A stretch of 64,000 nt of DNA from Streptomyces poonensis (GCF_014650915.1 NZ_BMVW01000017.1:44552-108551); one strand, 5' to 3'; shown: positions 24,592-33,823, numbered from the stretch's first letter. Notes: a model not told the origin generated them from the sequence alone. Numbers and translations are program-made.

Positions 24592-25407
24592 GTGTCCCTC
24601 ACCCGCAGACAGGTCACCACCGCGGCCCTGGCCGCCGTCCCCCTCGCCGTCGCGGCGACCTCCCCCGCGCTCGCCTCCTCCGCGCCCAGCCCGCAGGGCC
24701 GCCCCCGGCGCGAGCGCACCCTCTACATCGCCGGTGACTCCACCGCCGCCCAGAAGTACGCCGACGCAGCCCCCGAGACCGGCTGGGGCATGGCCCTGCC
24801 GTTCTTCCTGAGCCGCACCGTCGAGGTCGCCAACCACGCGGTCAACGGCCGCAGTTCGAAGAGCTTCATCGACGAGGGGCGGCTGGACGCGATCCTCACC
24901 GCGATCCGTCCCGGTGACTTCCTCCTCGTCCAGTTCGGCCACAACGACTCCAAGTCCGCGGACCCCACGCGCTACACCGAGCCCTGGACGACGTACCAGG
25001 ACCACCTGCGCCAGTACATCGACGGCGCCCGTGCCCGCGGAGCCCGGCCCGTGCTCGCCTCCTCCGTCGAGCGCCGCAGGTTCACCGCGGACGGCACCGC
25101 GGTGCGCACCCACGGCGACTACCCGGCGGCCATGCGCGCCCTCGCCGCCGAGGAGGGCGTGGCGCTGCTCGACATCGAGGCGCTGTCCCTCGCGCTCTGG
25201 CAGGAGCTGGGCCCGGAGGAGACCAAGAAGTACTTCAACTGGACCGCCGCCGAGCAGGACAACACCCACTTCAACCCGCCCGGTGCGATCGCCGTGGCCC
25301 GGCTCGTCGCGCGCGGGCTGCTGCGCCGCCGGGTGCTCCTGCCCCGTGACGTGCGGCGCCTGGACGACGAGATCCCCGAGTCGTGGATCACCTGGCCCGA
25401 GGCGTGA
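24592..25407 (+). CDS. Rhamnogalacturonan acetylesterase, SGNH hydrolase family CE12
   Basis: A 271-residue enzyme starting at GTG 24592. An N-terminal twin-Arg-like SLTRRQVTTAALAAVPLA signal suggests export, possibly by Tat. SGNH blocks are clear: IAGDST (catalytic Ser), NHAVNGRSSKSF (Gly), QFGHND (Asn) and DNTHFNPPGA (Asp-x-x-His). The NGRSS and DxTHxNxxGA contexts are those of rhamnogalacturonan acetylesterases. It removes acetyl groups from the RG-I backbone so that lyases can act. First gene of an enzyme run reaching 31431. Confidence 0.88.
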   Translation: MSLTRRQVTTAALAAVPLAVAATSPALASSAPSPQGRPRRERTLYIAGDSTAAQKYADAAPETGWGMALPFFLSRTVEVANHAVNGRSSKSFIDEGRLDAILTAIRPGDFLLVQFGHNDSKSADPTRYTEPWTTYQDHLRQYIDGARARGARPVLASSVERRRFTADGTAVRTHGDYPAAMRALAAEEGVALLDIEALSLALWQELGPEETKKYFNWTAAEQDNTHFNPPGAIAVARLVARGLLRRRVLLPRDVRRLDDEIPESWITWPEA

Positions 25408-25456
25408 GTCCGTACCACCTCCGCCCCTCCCCCCGAGCTTGAAAGGACCTCTTCTC

Positions 25457-26785
25457 ATGCGTACCCGCACATGGCATGGACCTGCCACTCGCACCACCGC
25501 CCTCGCCGGCTGCACCGCGCTCGTCCTCGCGGTCACCGCCACCGCCGCCTCCGCCACCGGTCACGGTCACTCCCGCGACCACGCCCGGCAGACCCTCGCC
25601 GCGGGCGACGGCTGGGCCGCCGAGGGCACCGGCACGACGGGCGGCGCGGCCGCCTCCGCCGAGCACGTGTACACGGTCACCACCTGGGACGGGTTCAAGG
25701 CCGCGCTGGCCGACGGCGGCGACGCCCCGAAGATCGTCAAGGTGAAGGGCGTCATCGACCCCGTCGCCGAGGGTTGCGCCTCGTTCGAGGCCGAGGGCTA
25801 CGACTTCGACGCCTACCTGGAGAAGTACTCCCCGGAGAACTGGGGCCTGGACGAGGACCTGTCCGGTGAGCCCGCCGACAGCCCCGAGGGCCTGCGCGCG
25901 GCCTCCGCCGCCGCCCAGGACAAGGCCATCAAGGTCAACATCCCCGCCAACACCACCATCGTCGGCGTCGGCAGAGACGCGGGCATCAGAGGCGGCAGCC
26001 TCCAGATCCGGGGCGTGGACAACGTCATCGTCCGCAACCTCACCATCGAGGCCCCCCTCGACTGCTTCCCCCAGTGGGACCCGACCGACGGCGACAACGG
26101 CGCCTGGAACTCCGAGTACGACGCGGTCGTCGTGTATGGCTCCACCCATGTGTGGATCGACCACAACACGCTCACCGACGGCCGCTACCCCGACAGCACC
26201 CTGCCCACCTACTTCGGCCAGACCTACCAGCAGCACGACGGCCTGCTCGACGTGGTGCGCGGCGCCAACTATGTGACGGCGTCCTGGAACTCGTTCGAGA
26301 ACCACGACAAGACGATCCTCATCGGCAACAGCGACAGCGCCGGCGCCACCGACACCGGCAAGCTCAAGGTCACCCTCCACCACAACCGCTTCAAGGGCAT
26401 CGTGGAGCGTGCGCCGCGGGTCCGCTTCGGCCAGGTCGACGCGTACAACAACCACTTCGTGGTCACCAAGGACCAGAAGTACGGCTACTCCTTCGGCGTC
26501 GGCGCCTCCTCGCAGCTGTACGCCGAGAAGAACGCCTTCTCCCTCCCGTCCGGCATCAGCGCCGCCAAGACGCTGAAGAAGTGGAGCGAGGCCCCGCTCA
26601 CCGCGAAGAACAACTACGTCAACGGCAAGCGGACGGACCTCATCGCCGTCCACAACGCGGAGATCCCGGGGGAGACCCTCCAGTCGGACGCCGGCTGGAC
26701 ACCCACGCTGCGGAAGAGGGTCGACTCCCCGCTCGCCGTGCCGCTGATCGTCGCCCTGGGCGCGGGCGCCGGGAAGGTGCGGTGA
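25457..26785 (+). CDS. Secreted pectate lyase, family PL1
   Basis: ATG 25457, with GAAAGGACC upstream, gives 442 residues including a signal peptide ending near ASATG. PL1 features: TLAAGDGWAAEGTGTTGGA at the mature N-terminus, NTTIVGVGRDAGIRGGSLQ, NVIVRNLTIEAPLDCFPQWDP, THVWIDHNTLTDG, QHDGLLDVVRGANYVTASWN and the catalytic RAPRVRFGQVDAYNN. In the last block, Asp replaces the His found in the 16791 protein. The C-terminus ends with a short basic helix after the helix stack. Same subgroup as 16791 and 28965. Confidence 0.9.
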   Translation: MRTRTWHGPATRTTALAGCTALVLAVTATAASATGHGHSRDHARQTLAAGDGWAAEGTGTTGGAAASAEHVYTVTTWDGFKAALADGGDAPKIVKVKGVIDPVAEGCASFEAEGYDFDAYLEKYSPENWGLDEDLSGEPADSPEGLRAASAAAQDKAIKVNIPANTTIVGVGRDAGIRGGSLQIRGVDNVIVRNLTIEAPLDCFPQWDPTDGDNGAWNSEYDAVVVYGSTHVWIDHNTLTDGRYPDSTLPTYFGQTYQQHDGLLDVVRGANYVTASWNSFENHDKTILIGNSDSAGATDTGKLKVTLHHNRFKGIVERAPRVRFGQVDAYNNHFVVTKDQKYGYSFGVGASSQLYAEKNAFSLPSGISAAKTLKKWSEAPLTAKNNYVNGKRTDLIAVHNAEIPGETLQSDAGWTPTLRKRVDSPLAVPLIVALGAGAGKVR

Positions 26786-27918
26786 CCGTGGAACGGCCGC
26801 TGGAACGGCCCTCCCTCAGCAGACGATCGTTCGTCGGCGCGAGTGCCGGTGCCGGAGCCGCGCTCGCCCTGGCACTCGCCTCTCCCGCCCGGGCCCACGG
26901 ACGGCGCTCCCCCTTCGGCCGGTACGGCTCCCCGCGCGCGCGGCTGAACGGGCAGACCCTGTACGTCCACCCCGGCGGCCTCGGCGACCACACCACCGTG
27001 CAGGCCGCCGTGGACGCGGCGGGCAGCGGCTGCACGCTGGTCATCGCGCCCGGCACCTACCGTGAGACGGTCGCGGTCAGCACGGCCCGCACGGAGATGA
27101 CCTGGCTCGGGGCCTCGGACGACGCCCGCGACGTCACGATCGTGTACGACAACGCGGCCGGCACCCCCAAGCCCGACGGTTCGGGCACCTACGGCACCAG
27201 CGGCTCGGCCACCACCACCGTGCAGGCCGACGGCTTCACCGCCCGGCACATCACCTTCGCCAACGACTGGCTGCGCGCCGACCACCCCGGTTTCAGCGGC
27301 ACCCAGGCCGTCGCGATCAAGGTGCAGGGCGACCGGTCCGCGTTCCACCACTGCCGGTTCCTCGGCCACCAGGACACCCTGTACGCCGACACGAGGGCGC
27401 TCGGCACCTTCGCCCGGCAGTACTACGCGCACTGCTACGTCGAGGGCGACGTGGACTTCGTGTTCGGCCGGGCCACCGCCGTGTACGAGCACTGCCACTT
27501 CCGCACCCTGATCCGTACGGACCTGACGAGCGCGCCCTACGGCTTCGTCTTCGCGCCGTCCACCGCGGGCGCCAACCCGCGCGGCTACCTGGTGACCCAC
27601 AGCCGGGTGACGAGCGAGGCCCCGGACGGCTACTACAAGCTGGCCCGCCCCTGGGTGCCCAGCTCCGACACCACCGCCCGCCCGATGCTGACCGTGCGCG
27701 AGACCCGCCTCGGCGCCGGCATCGACGCGGTGGCGCCGTACACCAACATGTCGTCCGGGTACCCGTGGCAGGACCAGCGGTTCGCCGAGTACCGCAACAC
27801 GGGCCCGGGCGCGGCCGTCACCGTCCCGGAGAACCGGCCGCAGCTCACGCGCGCGGAGGCGCGGTCACACACCCGTGAGGCGTACCTCGGCGACTGGACG
27901 CCCTGGAAGGTGCGCTGA
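26782..27918 (+). CDS. Secreted pectin methylesterase, family CE8 (first of a tandem pair)
   Basis: A 378-residue protein whose GTG 26782 overlaps the lyase stop (GTGA). A Tat-like signal (LSRRSFVGASAGAGAALALALASPARA) is visible. The CE8 beta-helix carries the catalytic Asp pair in FLGHQDTLYAD and VEGDVDFVFGRATAVYE, and the Arg/Trp of YYKLARPWVPSS. It removes methyl esters from homogalacturonan, making substrate for the pectate lyases. Residues about 335-362 are encoded by an 80-bp tract identical to the next gene. Confidence 0.92.
   Translation: MTVERPLERPSLSRRSFVGASAGAGAALALALASPARAHGRRSPFGRYGSPRARLNGQTLYVHPGGLGDHTTVQAAVDAAGSGCTLVIAPGTYRETVAVSTARTEMTWLGASDDARDVTIVYDNAAGTPKPDGSGTYGTSGSATTTVQADGFTARHITFANDWLRADHPGFSGTQAVAIKVQGDRSAFHHCRFLGHQDTLYADTRALGTFARQYYAHCYVEGDVDFVFGRATAVYEHCHFRTLIRTDLTSAPYGFVFAPSTAGANPRGYLVTHSRVTSEAPDGYYKLARPWVPSSDTTARPMLTVRETRLGAGIDAVAPYTNMSSGYPWQDQRFAEYRNTGPGAAVTVPENRPQLTRAEARSHTREAYLGDWTPWKVR
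27787..27866 (+). repeat. 80-bp tract identical to 28847-28926 (copy 1)
   Basis: Every base from GAGTACCGCA to AGGCGCGGTC matches the copy exactly 1060 bases downstream, including all synonymous positions, although the two methylesterase genes differ elsewhere. This points to recent gene conversion or recombination between the tandem genes. Confidence 0.9.
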
Positions 27919-27919
27919 G

Positions 27920-28978
27920 GTGCGGCGGCGCACCCTGCTCACCGGGATCGCCGGCGGCCTCACGGCCGTCGGCGTCACCCCCGCCCCCGCCCTCGCCGCC
28001 CCGCGCCGCCGCCGGGTCCTGCACGTCCGCCCCGGCGGCCGCGGCGACCACACCACCGTTCAGGCCGCCGTGGACGCGGCCGAGGGCCCCGGCTGGACGG
28101 TCGTCGTGCACCCGGGCACCTACCGCGAGGTCGTGACCGTCCCCGCCGACCGGCCCGGCCTCACCCTGCGCGGCGCCACCGGCGACCCGCGCGACGTCGT
28201 CATCGTGTACGACAACGCCAACGGCACTCCGAAGCCCGACGGTTCGGGCACCTACGGCACGGCGGGCTCCGCCACCTTCACCTCGGCGGCCCCCGGCCTC
28301 ACCGTCCGCGACCTGACCCTCGCCAACGACTGGCTGCGCGCCGACCACCCGGAGATCACCGGCACCCAGGCGGTCGCCGCGTACCTGACGGGGGACCGGA
28401 CGCACTTCGACAACGTGTGGCTGCTGGCCCACCAGGACACCCTCTTCGTCGACACGACCGCGCTCGACGTCTTCGACCGGCAGTACTTCCACCGCTGCCA
28501 CATCGAGGGTGACGTCGACTTCGTCTTCGGCCGGGCGACCGCGGTCTTCGAGCACTGCCGCTTCCACACGGTGCGGCGGGACGTCGACTTCACACCCAAG
28601 GGCATGGTCTTCGCCCCCTCCACGGCCCGCGCCAACCCCCACGGCATCCTGGCCGTCCACTGCCGCGTCACCTCCGCCGCCGAGGACGGGGCGTACAAGC
28701 TGGCCCGGCCCTGGGTGCCGTCGTACGAGACCACCGCCTGGCCCTCCCTCGTCGTCCGGGACACCAGGATCGGGCCCGGCATCGACGCGGAGGCGCCGTA
28801 CACGAACATGCGGGAGGCGTACCCCTGGCAGACGATGCGGTTCGCGGAGTACCGCAACACGGGCCCGGGCGCGGCCGTCACCGTCCCGGAGAACCGGCCG
28901 CAGCTCACGCGCGCGGAGGCGCGGTCGCACACCAGGGAGACCTACCTCGGCGACTGGAGGCCGTATGCGTATGCCTAA
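27920..28978 (+). CDS. Secreted pectin methylesterase, family CE8 (second of a tandem pair)
   Basis: GTG 27920 starts one base after the previous stop and gives 352 residues with a short Arg-rich signal (MRRRTLLTGIAGGLTAVG), Tat-like in form. The core parallels its neighbour: GRGDHTTVQAAVDAA, YDNANGTPKPDGSGTYGT, LLAHQDTLFVD, IEGDVDFVFGRATAVFE and YKLARPWVPSYETTAWP. Catalytic Asps are intact. A tandem duplication of the preceding gene. Its last 14 bases overlap the next lyase gene, whose ribosome-binding site GGAGG is embedded in its codons. Confidence 0.92.
   Translation: MRRRTLLTGIAGGLTAVGVTPAPALAAPRRRRVLHVRPGGRGDHTTVQAAVDAAEGPGWTVVVHPGTYREVVTVPADRPGLTLRGATGDPRDVVIVYDNANGTPKPDGSGTYGTAGSATFTSAAPGLTVRDLTLANDWLRADHPEITGTQAVAAYLTGDRTHFDNVWLLAHQDTLFVDTTALDVFDRQYFHRCHIEGDVDFVFGRATAVFEHCRFHTVRRDVDFTPKGMVFAPSTARANPHGILAVHCRVTSAAEDGAYKLARPWVPSYETTAWPSLVVRDTRIGPGIDAEAPYTNMREAYPWQTMRFAEYRNTGPGAAVTVPENRPQLTRAEARSHTRETYLGDWRPYAYA
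28847..28926 (+). repeat. 80-bp tract identical to 27787-27866 (copy 2)
   Basis: Second copy of the identical tract, in the 3' part of the second methylesterase gene. It encodes EYRNTGPGAAVTVPENRPQ and the following residues in both proteins. Confidence 0.9.
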
Positions 28979-30257
28979 AACCCTGGCCACCGCTCTGCTC
29001 GCCTGCGCCTGTCTGCTGCTGCCGCAGGCGGCCCCGGCCTCCGCCGACGGACGGCCTTCGACGCCCGAGGGCTGGGCCTCCGCGGGTTCCGGCACCACCG
29101 GCGGGGCGGGCGGCACGACCTGGACGGTGCGCACGCGCGCCGAACTCAAGGAGGCCCTGGCCAACGACGGGAACCCCACCGCGCCCAAGGTGATCCGCGT
29201 CGTCGGCGCCGTCGACGGCCACGAGGCGGACGACGGCACCCTGCTCGGCGAGCAGGACTACGCCCCCGGCTACGACCTCACCAAGTACATGTCCTGCTTC
29301 GGCGAGGACGGCAGCACCTGGTCCGACACCCGCTACGACTACTGCAAGCAGCAGCGCCAGCTCCGGCAGACCGGTTCGAACAGGGAGAAGGCGCAGATCC
29401 AGCTGACCGTGCCGAGCAACACCACCCTCGTCGGCGCGGGCGACGACGCCCGGCTCCTCGGTGTCTTCCTGACCGTCAACACCGGCACCGACATCATCGT
29501 CCGCAACCTCCGCCTCGAAGCCCCCGTCGACCACTTCACCAGCTGGTCCCCGGACGACGGCAGCGCGGGCGACTGGAACGCCCGCTTCGACGCGATGACC
29601 GTGATCACCGGCAAGAACATCTGGATCGACCACTGCACCTTCACCGACGGCCGCTTCCCGGACCGCGAGGCCCCTCTCGGCTTCCACGGCGAGCACGTCC
29701 AGCGCCACGACGGCCTGCTGGACATCGAGGACGGCTCCGACTTCATCACCGTCTCCGACAGCCGGTTCACCGACCACGACAAGGCGATCCTCATAGGCTC
29801 CGGCGACGGGCGCGGCGACCGGGACCGCGGGCATCTGAAGGTGACCTTCGTCCGCAACCTCTTCACCGGCATCGCGCAGCGCGCCCCGCGTGTCCGCTTC
29901 GGGCAGGTGCACGTCGTCAACAACGTCCACCGGGGCCGGGCGGACGGCACCCTGTACGCGCTCGGCGCCGGCGTCGAGTCCGCGATCTTCTCCGAGCGGA
30001 ACGTCTTCACCTATCCGCGGGGCACCTCCGCCCTCGCCGTCGCGGACTACGGGGGCGAGCGCTTCCACGACACCGGGTCCTGGTTCAACGGCAGGCCCGC
30101 CCGGCTGGACGCGGTGGCGAGCGGCCTCGGTCTGACCGGCGACGTCGGCTGGGACCCGGCCGACGTGTACGACTACCGGGTCCTCAGGTCCGCGAAGGCG
30201 GTCGAGCGGTACGTCCTGCGCCACGCCGGCACCGGGAGGCCGTATGCACATCCCTGA
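28965..30257 (+). CDS. Secreted pectate lyase, family PL1
   Basis: A 430-residue protein starting at ATG 28965 (ATG 28971 also possible) with signal peptide LATALLACACLLLPQAAPASA. PL1 landmarks: GWASAGSGTTGGAGG, NTTLVGAGDDARLLG, DIIVRNLRLEAPVDHFTSW, NIWIDHCTFTDGRF, RHDGLLDIEDGSDFITVSDSRF and the catalytic RAPRVRFGQVHVVNN. It keeps the subgroup insert (GYDLTKYMSCFGEDG) with two extra cysteines (C-F, YDYC) that may form a disulfide. It overlaps the genes on both sides by 14 bases. Confidence 0.9.
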   Translation: MRMPKTLATALLACACLLLPQAAPASADGRPSTPEGWASAGSGTTGGAGGTTWTVRTRAELKEALANDGNPTAPKVIRVVGAVDGHEADDGTLLGEQDYAPGYDLTKYMSCFGEDGSTWSDTRYDYCKQQRQLRQTGSNREKAQIQLTVPSNTTLVGAGDDARLLGVFLTVNTGTDIIVRNLRLEAPVDHFTSWSPDDGSAGDWNARFDAMTVITGKNIWIDHCTFTDGRFPDREAPLGFHGEHVQRHDGLLDIEDGSDFITVSDSRFTDHDKAILIGSGDGRGDRDRGHLKVTFVRNLFTGIAQRAPRVRFGQVHVVNNVHRGRADGTLYALGAGVESAIFSERNVFTYPRGTSALAVADYGGERFHDTGSWFNGRPARLDAVASGLGLTGDVGWDPADVYDYRVLRSAKAVERYVLRHAGTGRPYAHP

Positions 30258-31431
30258 GCCGCTTCGCCATCCACTGGGCCGCCGGACCTTCGTGACGGGC
30301 GCGGCCACGGCCATGCTGCTCGCCGGAGCGGGGGTGGGCGCGGGGGCGGGCCCGGCACGCGCGGAGGACCTCGTGGGCGGCAACCTCCCCGACTTCCACC
30401 CGGCCCTCAAGGACGAGCTGCGCTTCCCGCTCGCCTGGGGCACCTCGCCCCACCGGGACTTCCGGGCGTGGCGGCGGGCCGCCCGGGCGAAGGTGGAGGA
30501 GCACCTCCTCGTCGACCGGCAGGACAGGACGCCGTACGACCCGGAGTTCACCGACGGCCCCGGCGGGGACGGCTACCGGCGGCAGTCGGTGACCGTCTCC
30601 CTCACCCGCTACGAACGCGTCCGCGGCAGCCTGCTCACCCCGCACGGCAGGGGTCCCTTCCCGGCCGTGCTGCTCCTGCACGACCACGGGGCCAGATTCG
30701 ACATCGGCAAGGAGAAGCTGGTCCGGCCCTGGGACGACGACACCCGGCTCGCCTCCGCGCGGGCGTGGGCGGACAAGTACTTCAGCGGCCGTTTCGTCGG
30801 CGACGAACTGGCCCGGCGCGGATTCGTCGTCCTGTCCCTGGACGCCCTCGGCTGGGGCGACCGCGGGCCCGTCACCTACGAGCAGCAGCAGGCCCTGGCC
30901 AGCAATTTCTACAACCTCGGCTCCTCGCTCGCCGGGCTCATGGCCCGCGAGGACGCCCGGGCCGCGGGGTTCCTGGCCGGCCTGGACCGGGTGGACGCCC
31001 GGCGCGTCGCGGCCGTCGGGTTCTCCATGGGCGCCTACCGCGCCTGGCAGGCCGCCGCGCTCAGCGACGACATCGCGGCCGCGGCGAGCGTGTGCTGGAT
31101 GACCGGGCTGAAGGAGATGATGGTGCCCGGCAACAACACGCTGCGCGGGCAGTCGTCGTACTACATGCTCCATCCCGGACTCGCCCGGCACCTCGACTTC
31201 CCCGATGTGGCGAGCATCGCCGCCCCCCGGCCGATGCTCTTCTTCCACGGCGCCCAGGACACCCTGTTCCCGGCGGAGGGCGTCGAGGCCGCGTACGAGA
31301 AGATGCGCGCCGTGTGGAGATCACGGCACGCGGGGGAGCGGCTGCACACCAAGGTCTGGCCGGAGCTGGGCCATGTGTTCACCGCGCCCATGCAGGACGA
31401 GGTCTTCACATGGCTGGACGCTGTGTTGTGA
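30244..31431 (+). CDS. Tat-exported alpha/beta hydrolase (dienelactone hydrolase-like esterase)
   Basis: A 395-residue protein with a twin-Arg signal (LGRRTFVTGAATAMLLAGAG). The alpha/beta-hydrolase core shows the oxyanion region VLLLHDHGARFD, nucleophile Ser in VGFSMGAYRAW, acid Asp in FFHGAQDTLFPAEG and His in ELGHVFTAPM. Large insertions and the family pattern resemble the Abhydrolase_7/acetylxylan-esterase-like group. In this operon it probably removes acetyl or other ester groups from pectin or attached polymers; substrate is inferred. Start overlaps the lyase stop by 14 bases, with GGGAGG embedded in the lyase codons. Confidence 0.85.
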   Translation: MHIPEPLRHPLGRRTFVTGAATAMLLAGAGVGAGAGPARAEDLVGGNLPDFHPALKDELRFPLAWGTSPHRDFRAWRRAARAKVEEHLLVDRQDRTPYDPEFTDGPGGDGYRRQSVTVSLTRYERVRGSLLTPHGRGPFPAVLLLHDHGARFDIGKEKLVRPWDDDTRLASARAWADKYFSGRFVGDELARRGFVVLSLDALGWGDRGPVTYEQQQALASNFYNLGSSLAGLMAREDARAAGFLAGLDRVDARRVAAVGFSMGAYRAWQAAALSDDIAAAASVCWMTGLKEMMVPGNNTLRGQSSYYMLHPGLARHLDFPDVASIAAPRPMLFFHGAQDTLFPAEGVEAAYEKMRAVWRSRHAGERLHTKVWPELGHVFTAPMQDEVFTWLDAVL

Positions 31432-31437
31432 CGCACC

Positions 31438-31477
31438 GGTGCCCGTGACCACATACGTATACGTGGTCACGGGCACC
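31438..31477. terminator. Bidirectional terminator between convergent operons
   Basis: GGTGCCCGTGACCAC at 31438-31452 pairs perfectly over 15 bases with GTGGTCACGGGCACC at 31463-31477 around a 10-base AT-rich loop. It separates the pectin operon from the convergent GH43 gene and can serve both. Confidence 0.88.
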
Positions 31478-31498
31478 GTCACGCCGGCCGATGGACCG

Positions 31499-33718
31499 TC
31501 AGTCGGCTCGCCCCACCGCCTTGATCGACTCCAGCGTCGGCACCACCGGCACGATCGTCCCGTCCGCCGCGAACCTCATACGGTCGATCGTCGTCTCCCG
31601 GTGCGTGCCGTCACCGCCCGCCTTACCAGGACCGTTGAGCGCGAACCGGTGGTAGACCATGTACCAGTCGTCGGTACCCGGCACGTTCACCACCGAGTGG
31701 TGGCCGGTGGCCTTGATCCCGTACTCGGGCCGCTTGGACAGGATCGTGCCCCGCTTGGTCCACGGGCCGAGCGGGGACGGCCCGGTCGCGTACGCCACGT
31801 GGTAGTTCTCGCTGCGGGTGTCGTCCTCGGACCACATGAAGTAGTACGTGCCCTTGCGCTTGACCACGAAGGAGCCCTCCCGGAAGTTGTCCGGGGTGAT
31901 GTCCTTCACCTGCGCCGCGTCGAACGACACCATGTCGTCGTTCAGGGGGACGACGTACCCGCGCCCGTTCCCCCAGTACAGGTAGGACTTCCCGTCGTCG
32001 TCCGTGAAGACCGCCGGGTCGATCATCTGGCCGCCGGGGAAGTCCGTCTTGCCGATGAGCGGCTTGCCCAGGGCGTCCTTGAAGGGACCGGCGGGGGAGT
32101 CCGCGACCGCCACACCGATCTGCTGTTCGGCGCAGAAGTAGAAGTAGTACTTGCCGTCGCGCTCGGCGATCGCGGGGGCCCAGGCGTTCTTGTCGGCCCA
32201 GGACACGTCCGGTCCCAGGTCGAGGATCACGCCATGGTCCTTCCAGTGGACCAGGTCCTTCGACGAGAACGCCTTGAACTGTGTACCGCCCCAGCCGGCG
32301 AAGCCGTCCGTCGTCGGGTAGATCCAGTAGCGGCCGTCCATGTACCGGACGTCCGGGTCGGCGTACAGCCCCGGCAGGACCGGGCTGCGGGTCGGCACGG
32401 CCTCGACCGTCCAGGTGCGGCGCGTGCCGTCCGCCGCCGTCACCGTGTACGTCTGCGGCTTGCGGAAGTCGCGCCGCGTACCGGACCTGGGGCTCACCGT
32501 CGCGCCCTCGCCCACCCACAGCTTCGGGGCGAGGCGGCGCAGGTCGGCGTCGGGCTCCATGGGCAGGACCACCTTGGAGGACTCCTCGGTGACGACCGCG
32601 TACCCCTTCTGGCCGCGCGCCGTGGCGTCCACGACGGACGTCGGGCTCACCGGGTAGGCGGCCAGCAGCCGGTCGTACTCCTCCTGCGTCACCGGGATCA
32701 CCGTGCCGTGCCGCGGGCTCGCCGGGAGCTGGTAGTCCTCCGACATGGTCCACTCGCCCGAGTCCAGGTCCGTCGTCTCGAACGGCACGTAGCCGCGGCC
32801 GCCGTACTCGTCGATGAACAGGTACCACTTCTCCTCGGTGTTGGACTTGAAGACCGTCGGGCCCTCACCGCGGGACAGGTCGCCGTTGCCGATGCAGTCC
32901 GCGACGAAGTCGTACGAGGTGTCGGTGAGCGAGGTGGACTTCTCGCCGGTGATGAACTTGGAGCAGGGGCTGGAGGAGCTGGGGTTCCGCTCGTCCTTGG
33001 TGTAGCGGTAGTACGTGCCCTCGTGCTCCACCACCGTCGAGTCGATCACCGAGTAGCCGGGATCGCTCCAGATCTGCGGCTCGCTGAAGGTGCGGAAGTC
33101 CTTGGTGGTGGCGTACATCATGCGGTTGTACGACGAGCCGGTGTGGTCCGGGTCGTCGTCGGCGTACAGCTTCGACGCCCAGAAGACGACGTACGCGTCG
33201 AGCGTGTCGTCCCAGTAGGCCTCCGGCGCCCAGGTGTTGCCCGCGTTGTCCGGGGAGACCCGCACCAGGCGCTGGTCGGTCCAGTTCACCAGGTCGGTGG
33301 ACTCCCAAATCATGATCGACTTGCTGCCGTGCCGCTGGACATCGTCCCAGCTGCCGCTGGAGCTGCGGTACATGCGCAGGTCCGTGGCGATCATGTAGAA
33401 CCTGTCGCCCTCGGGGGAGCGGATCACGAACGGGTCGCGCAGGCCCTTCTCGCCGATGGTGGAGGTGAGCACCGGCTTGCCCGCGTTGAGCTCACGCCAG
33501 TGCAGGGCGTCGTTGCCGCGGCTGAGGGCGTAGCGGATCTGCTCGCCGTCGGCGGTTCCCTCGCCCGTGAAATAGGCGAAGAGATAGCCGGCGTACTGGG
33601 GTTTCTTCACTGGGTGCCCTTCGGCGTGGGCCCAACCGGACGGCGCCCCCAGCAGGCTCACCAGGAGAGGCACGAGAGCCAGCAGGGGCAGCAGGAGCGT
33701 GTGAGCGGTACGACGCAT
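31499..33718 (-). CDS. Secreted protein with two GH43-type modules
   Basis: ATG 33718 gives 739 residues with a Sec signal (LLLPLLALVPLLVSLLGAPSGWA). The first propeller (about 40-380) has EKGLRDPFVIRSPEGDRFYMIATD with the base Asp at about 95, NTWAPEAYWDD and GEGPTVFKSNTEEKWYLFID with a putative acid Glu. An Ig-like linker (about 390-455, TYTVTAADGTRRTWTVEA) follows. The second propeller (about 458-735) has GLYADPDVRYMDGRYWIYPT, NAWAPAIAERDGKYYFYFC, QMIDPAVFTDDDGKSYLYWG and FREGSFVVKRKGTYYFMWSED. Both sets of acidic residues look intact, so both may be active, perhaps on arabinan or galactan side chains. Divergent from the PL9 gene. Confidence 0.88.
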   Translation of the reverse strand: MRRTAHTLLLPLLALVPLLVSLLGAPSGWAHAEGHPVKKPQYAGYLFAYFTGEGTADGEQIRYALSRGNDALHWRELNAGKPVLTSTIGEKGLRDPFVIRSPEGDRFYMIATDLRMYRSSSGSWDDVQRHGSKSIMIWESTDLVNWTDQRLVRVSPDNAGNTWAPEAYWDDTLDAYVVFWASKLYADDDPDHTGSSYNRMMYATTKDFRTFSEPQIWSDPGYSVIDSTVVEHEGTYYRYTKDERNPSSSSPCSKFITGEKSTSLTDTSYDFVADCIGNGDLSRGEGPTVFKSNTEEKWYLFIDEYGGRGYVPFETTDLDSGEWTMSEDYQLPASPRHGTVIPVTQEEYDRLLAAYPVSPTSVVDATARGQKGYAVVTEESSKVVLPMEPDADLRRLAPKLWVGEGATVSPRSGTRRDFRKPQTYTVTAADGTRRTWTVEAVPTRSPVLPGLYADPDVRYMDGRYWIYPTTDGFAGWGGTQFKAFSSKDLVHWKDHGVILDLGPDVSWADKNAWAPAIAERDGKYYFYFCAEQQIGVAVADSPAGPFKDALGKPLIGKTDFPGGQMIDPAVFTDDDGKSYLYWGNGRGYVVPLNDDMVSFDAAQVKDITPDNFREGSFVVKRKGTYYFMWSEDDTRSENYHVAYATGPSPLGPWTKRGTILSKRPEYGIKATGHHSVVNVPGTDDWYMVYHRFALNGPGKAGGDGTHRETTIDRMRFAADGTIVPVVPTLESIKAVGRAD

Positions 33719-33823
33719 GACACATCCTGTGGGAGTCTGGTGGATTCTGTTGACGGTTGACGACCTTCGGAGTGTCACCAGCGGGGCACGGTGCGTCAAT
33801 CGGTGTGCGGGAGACGGCGAGGG

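Noticed and set aside
31205..33760. 851-codon plus-strand frame over the GH43 gene
   Set aside because: Antisense to a protein with clear signal peptide and catalytic motifs; no domain features of its own.
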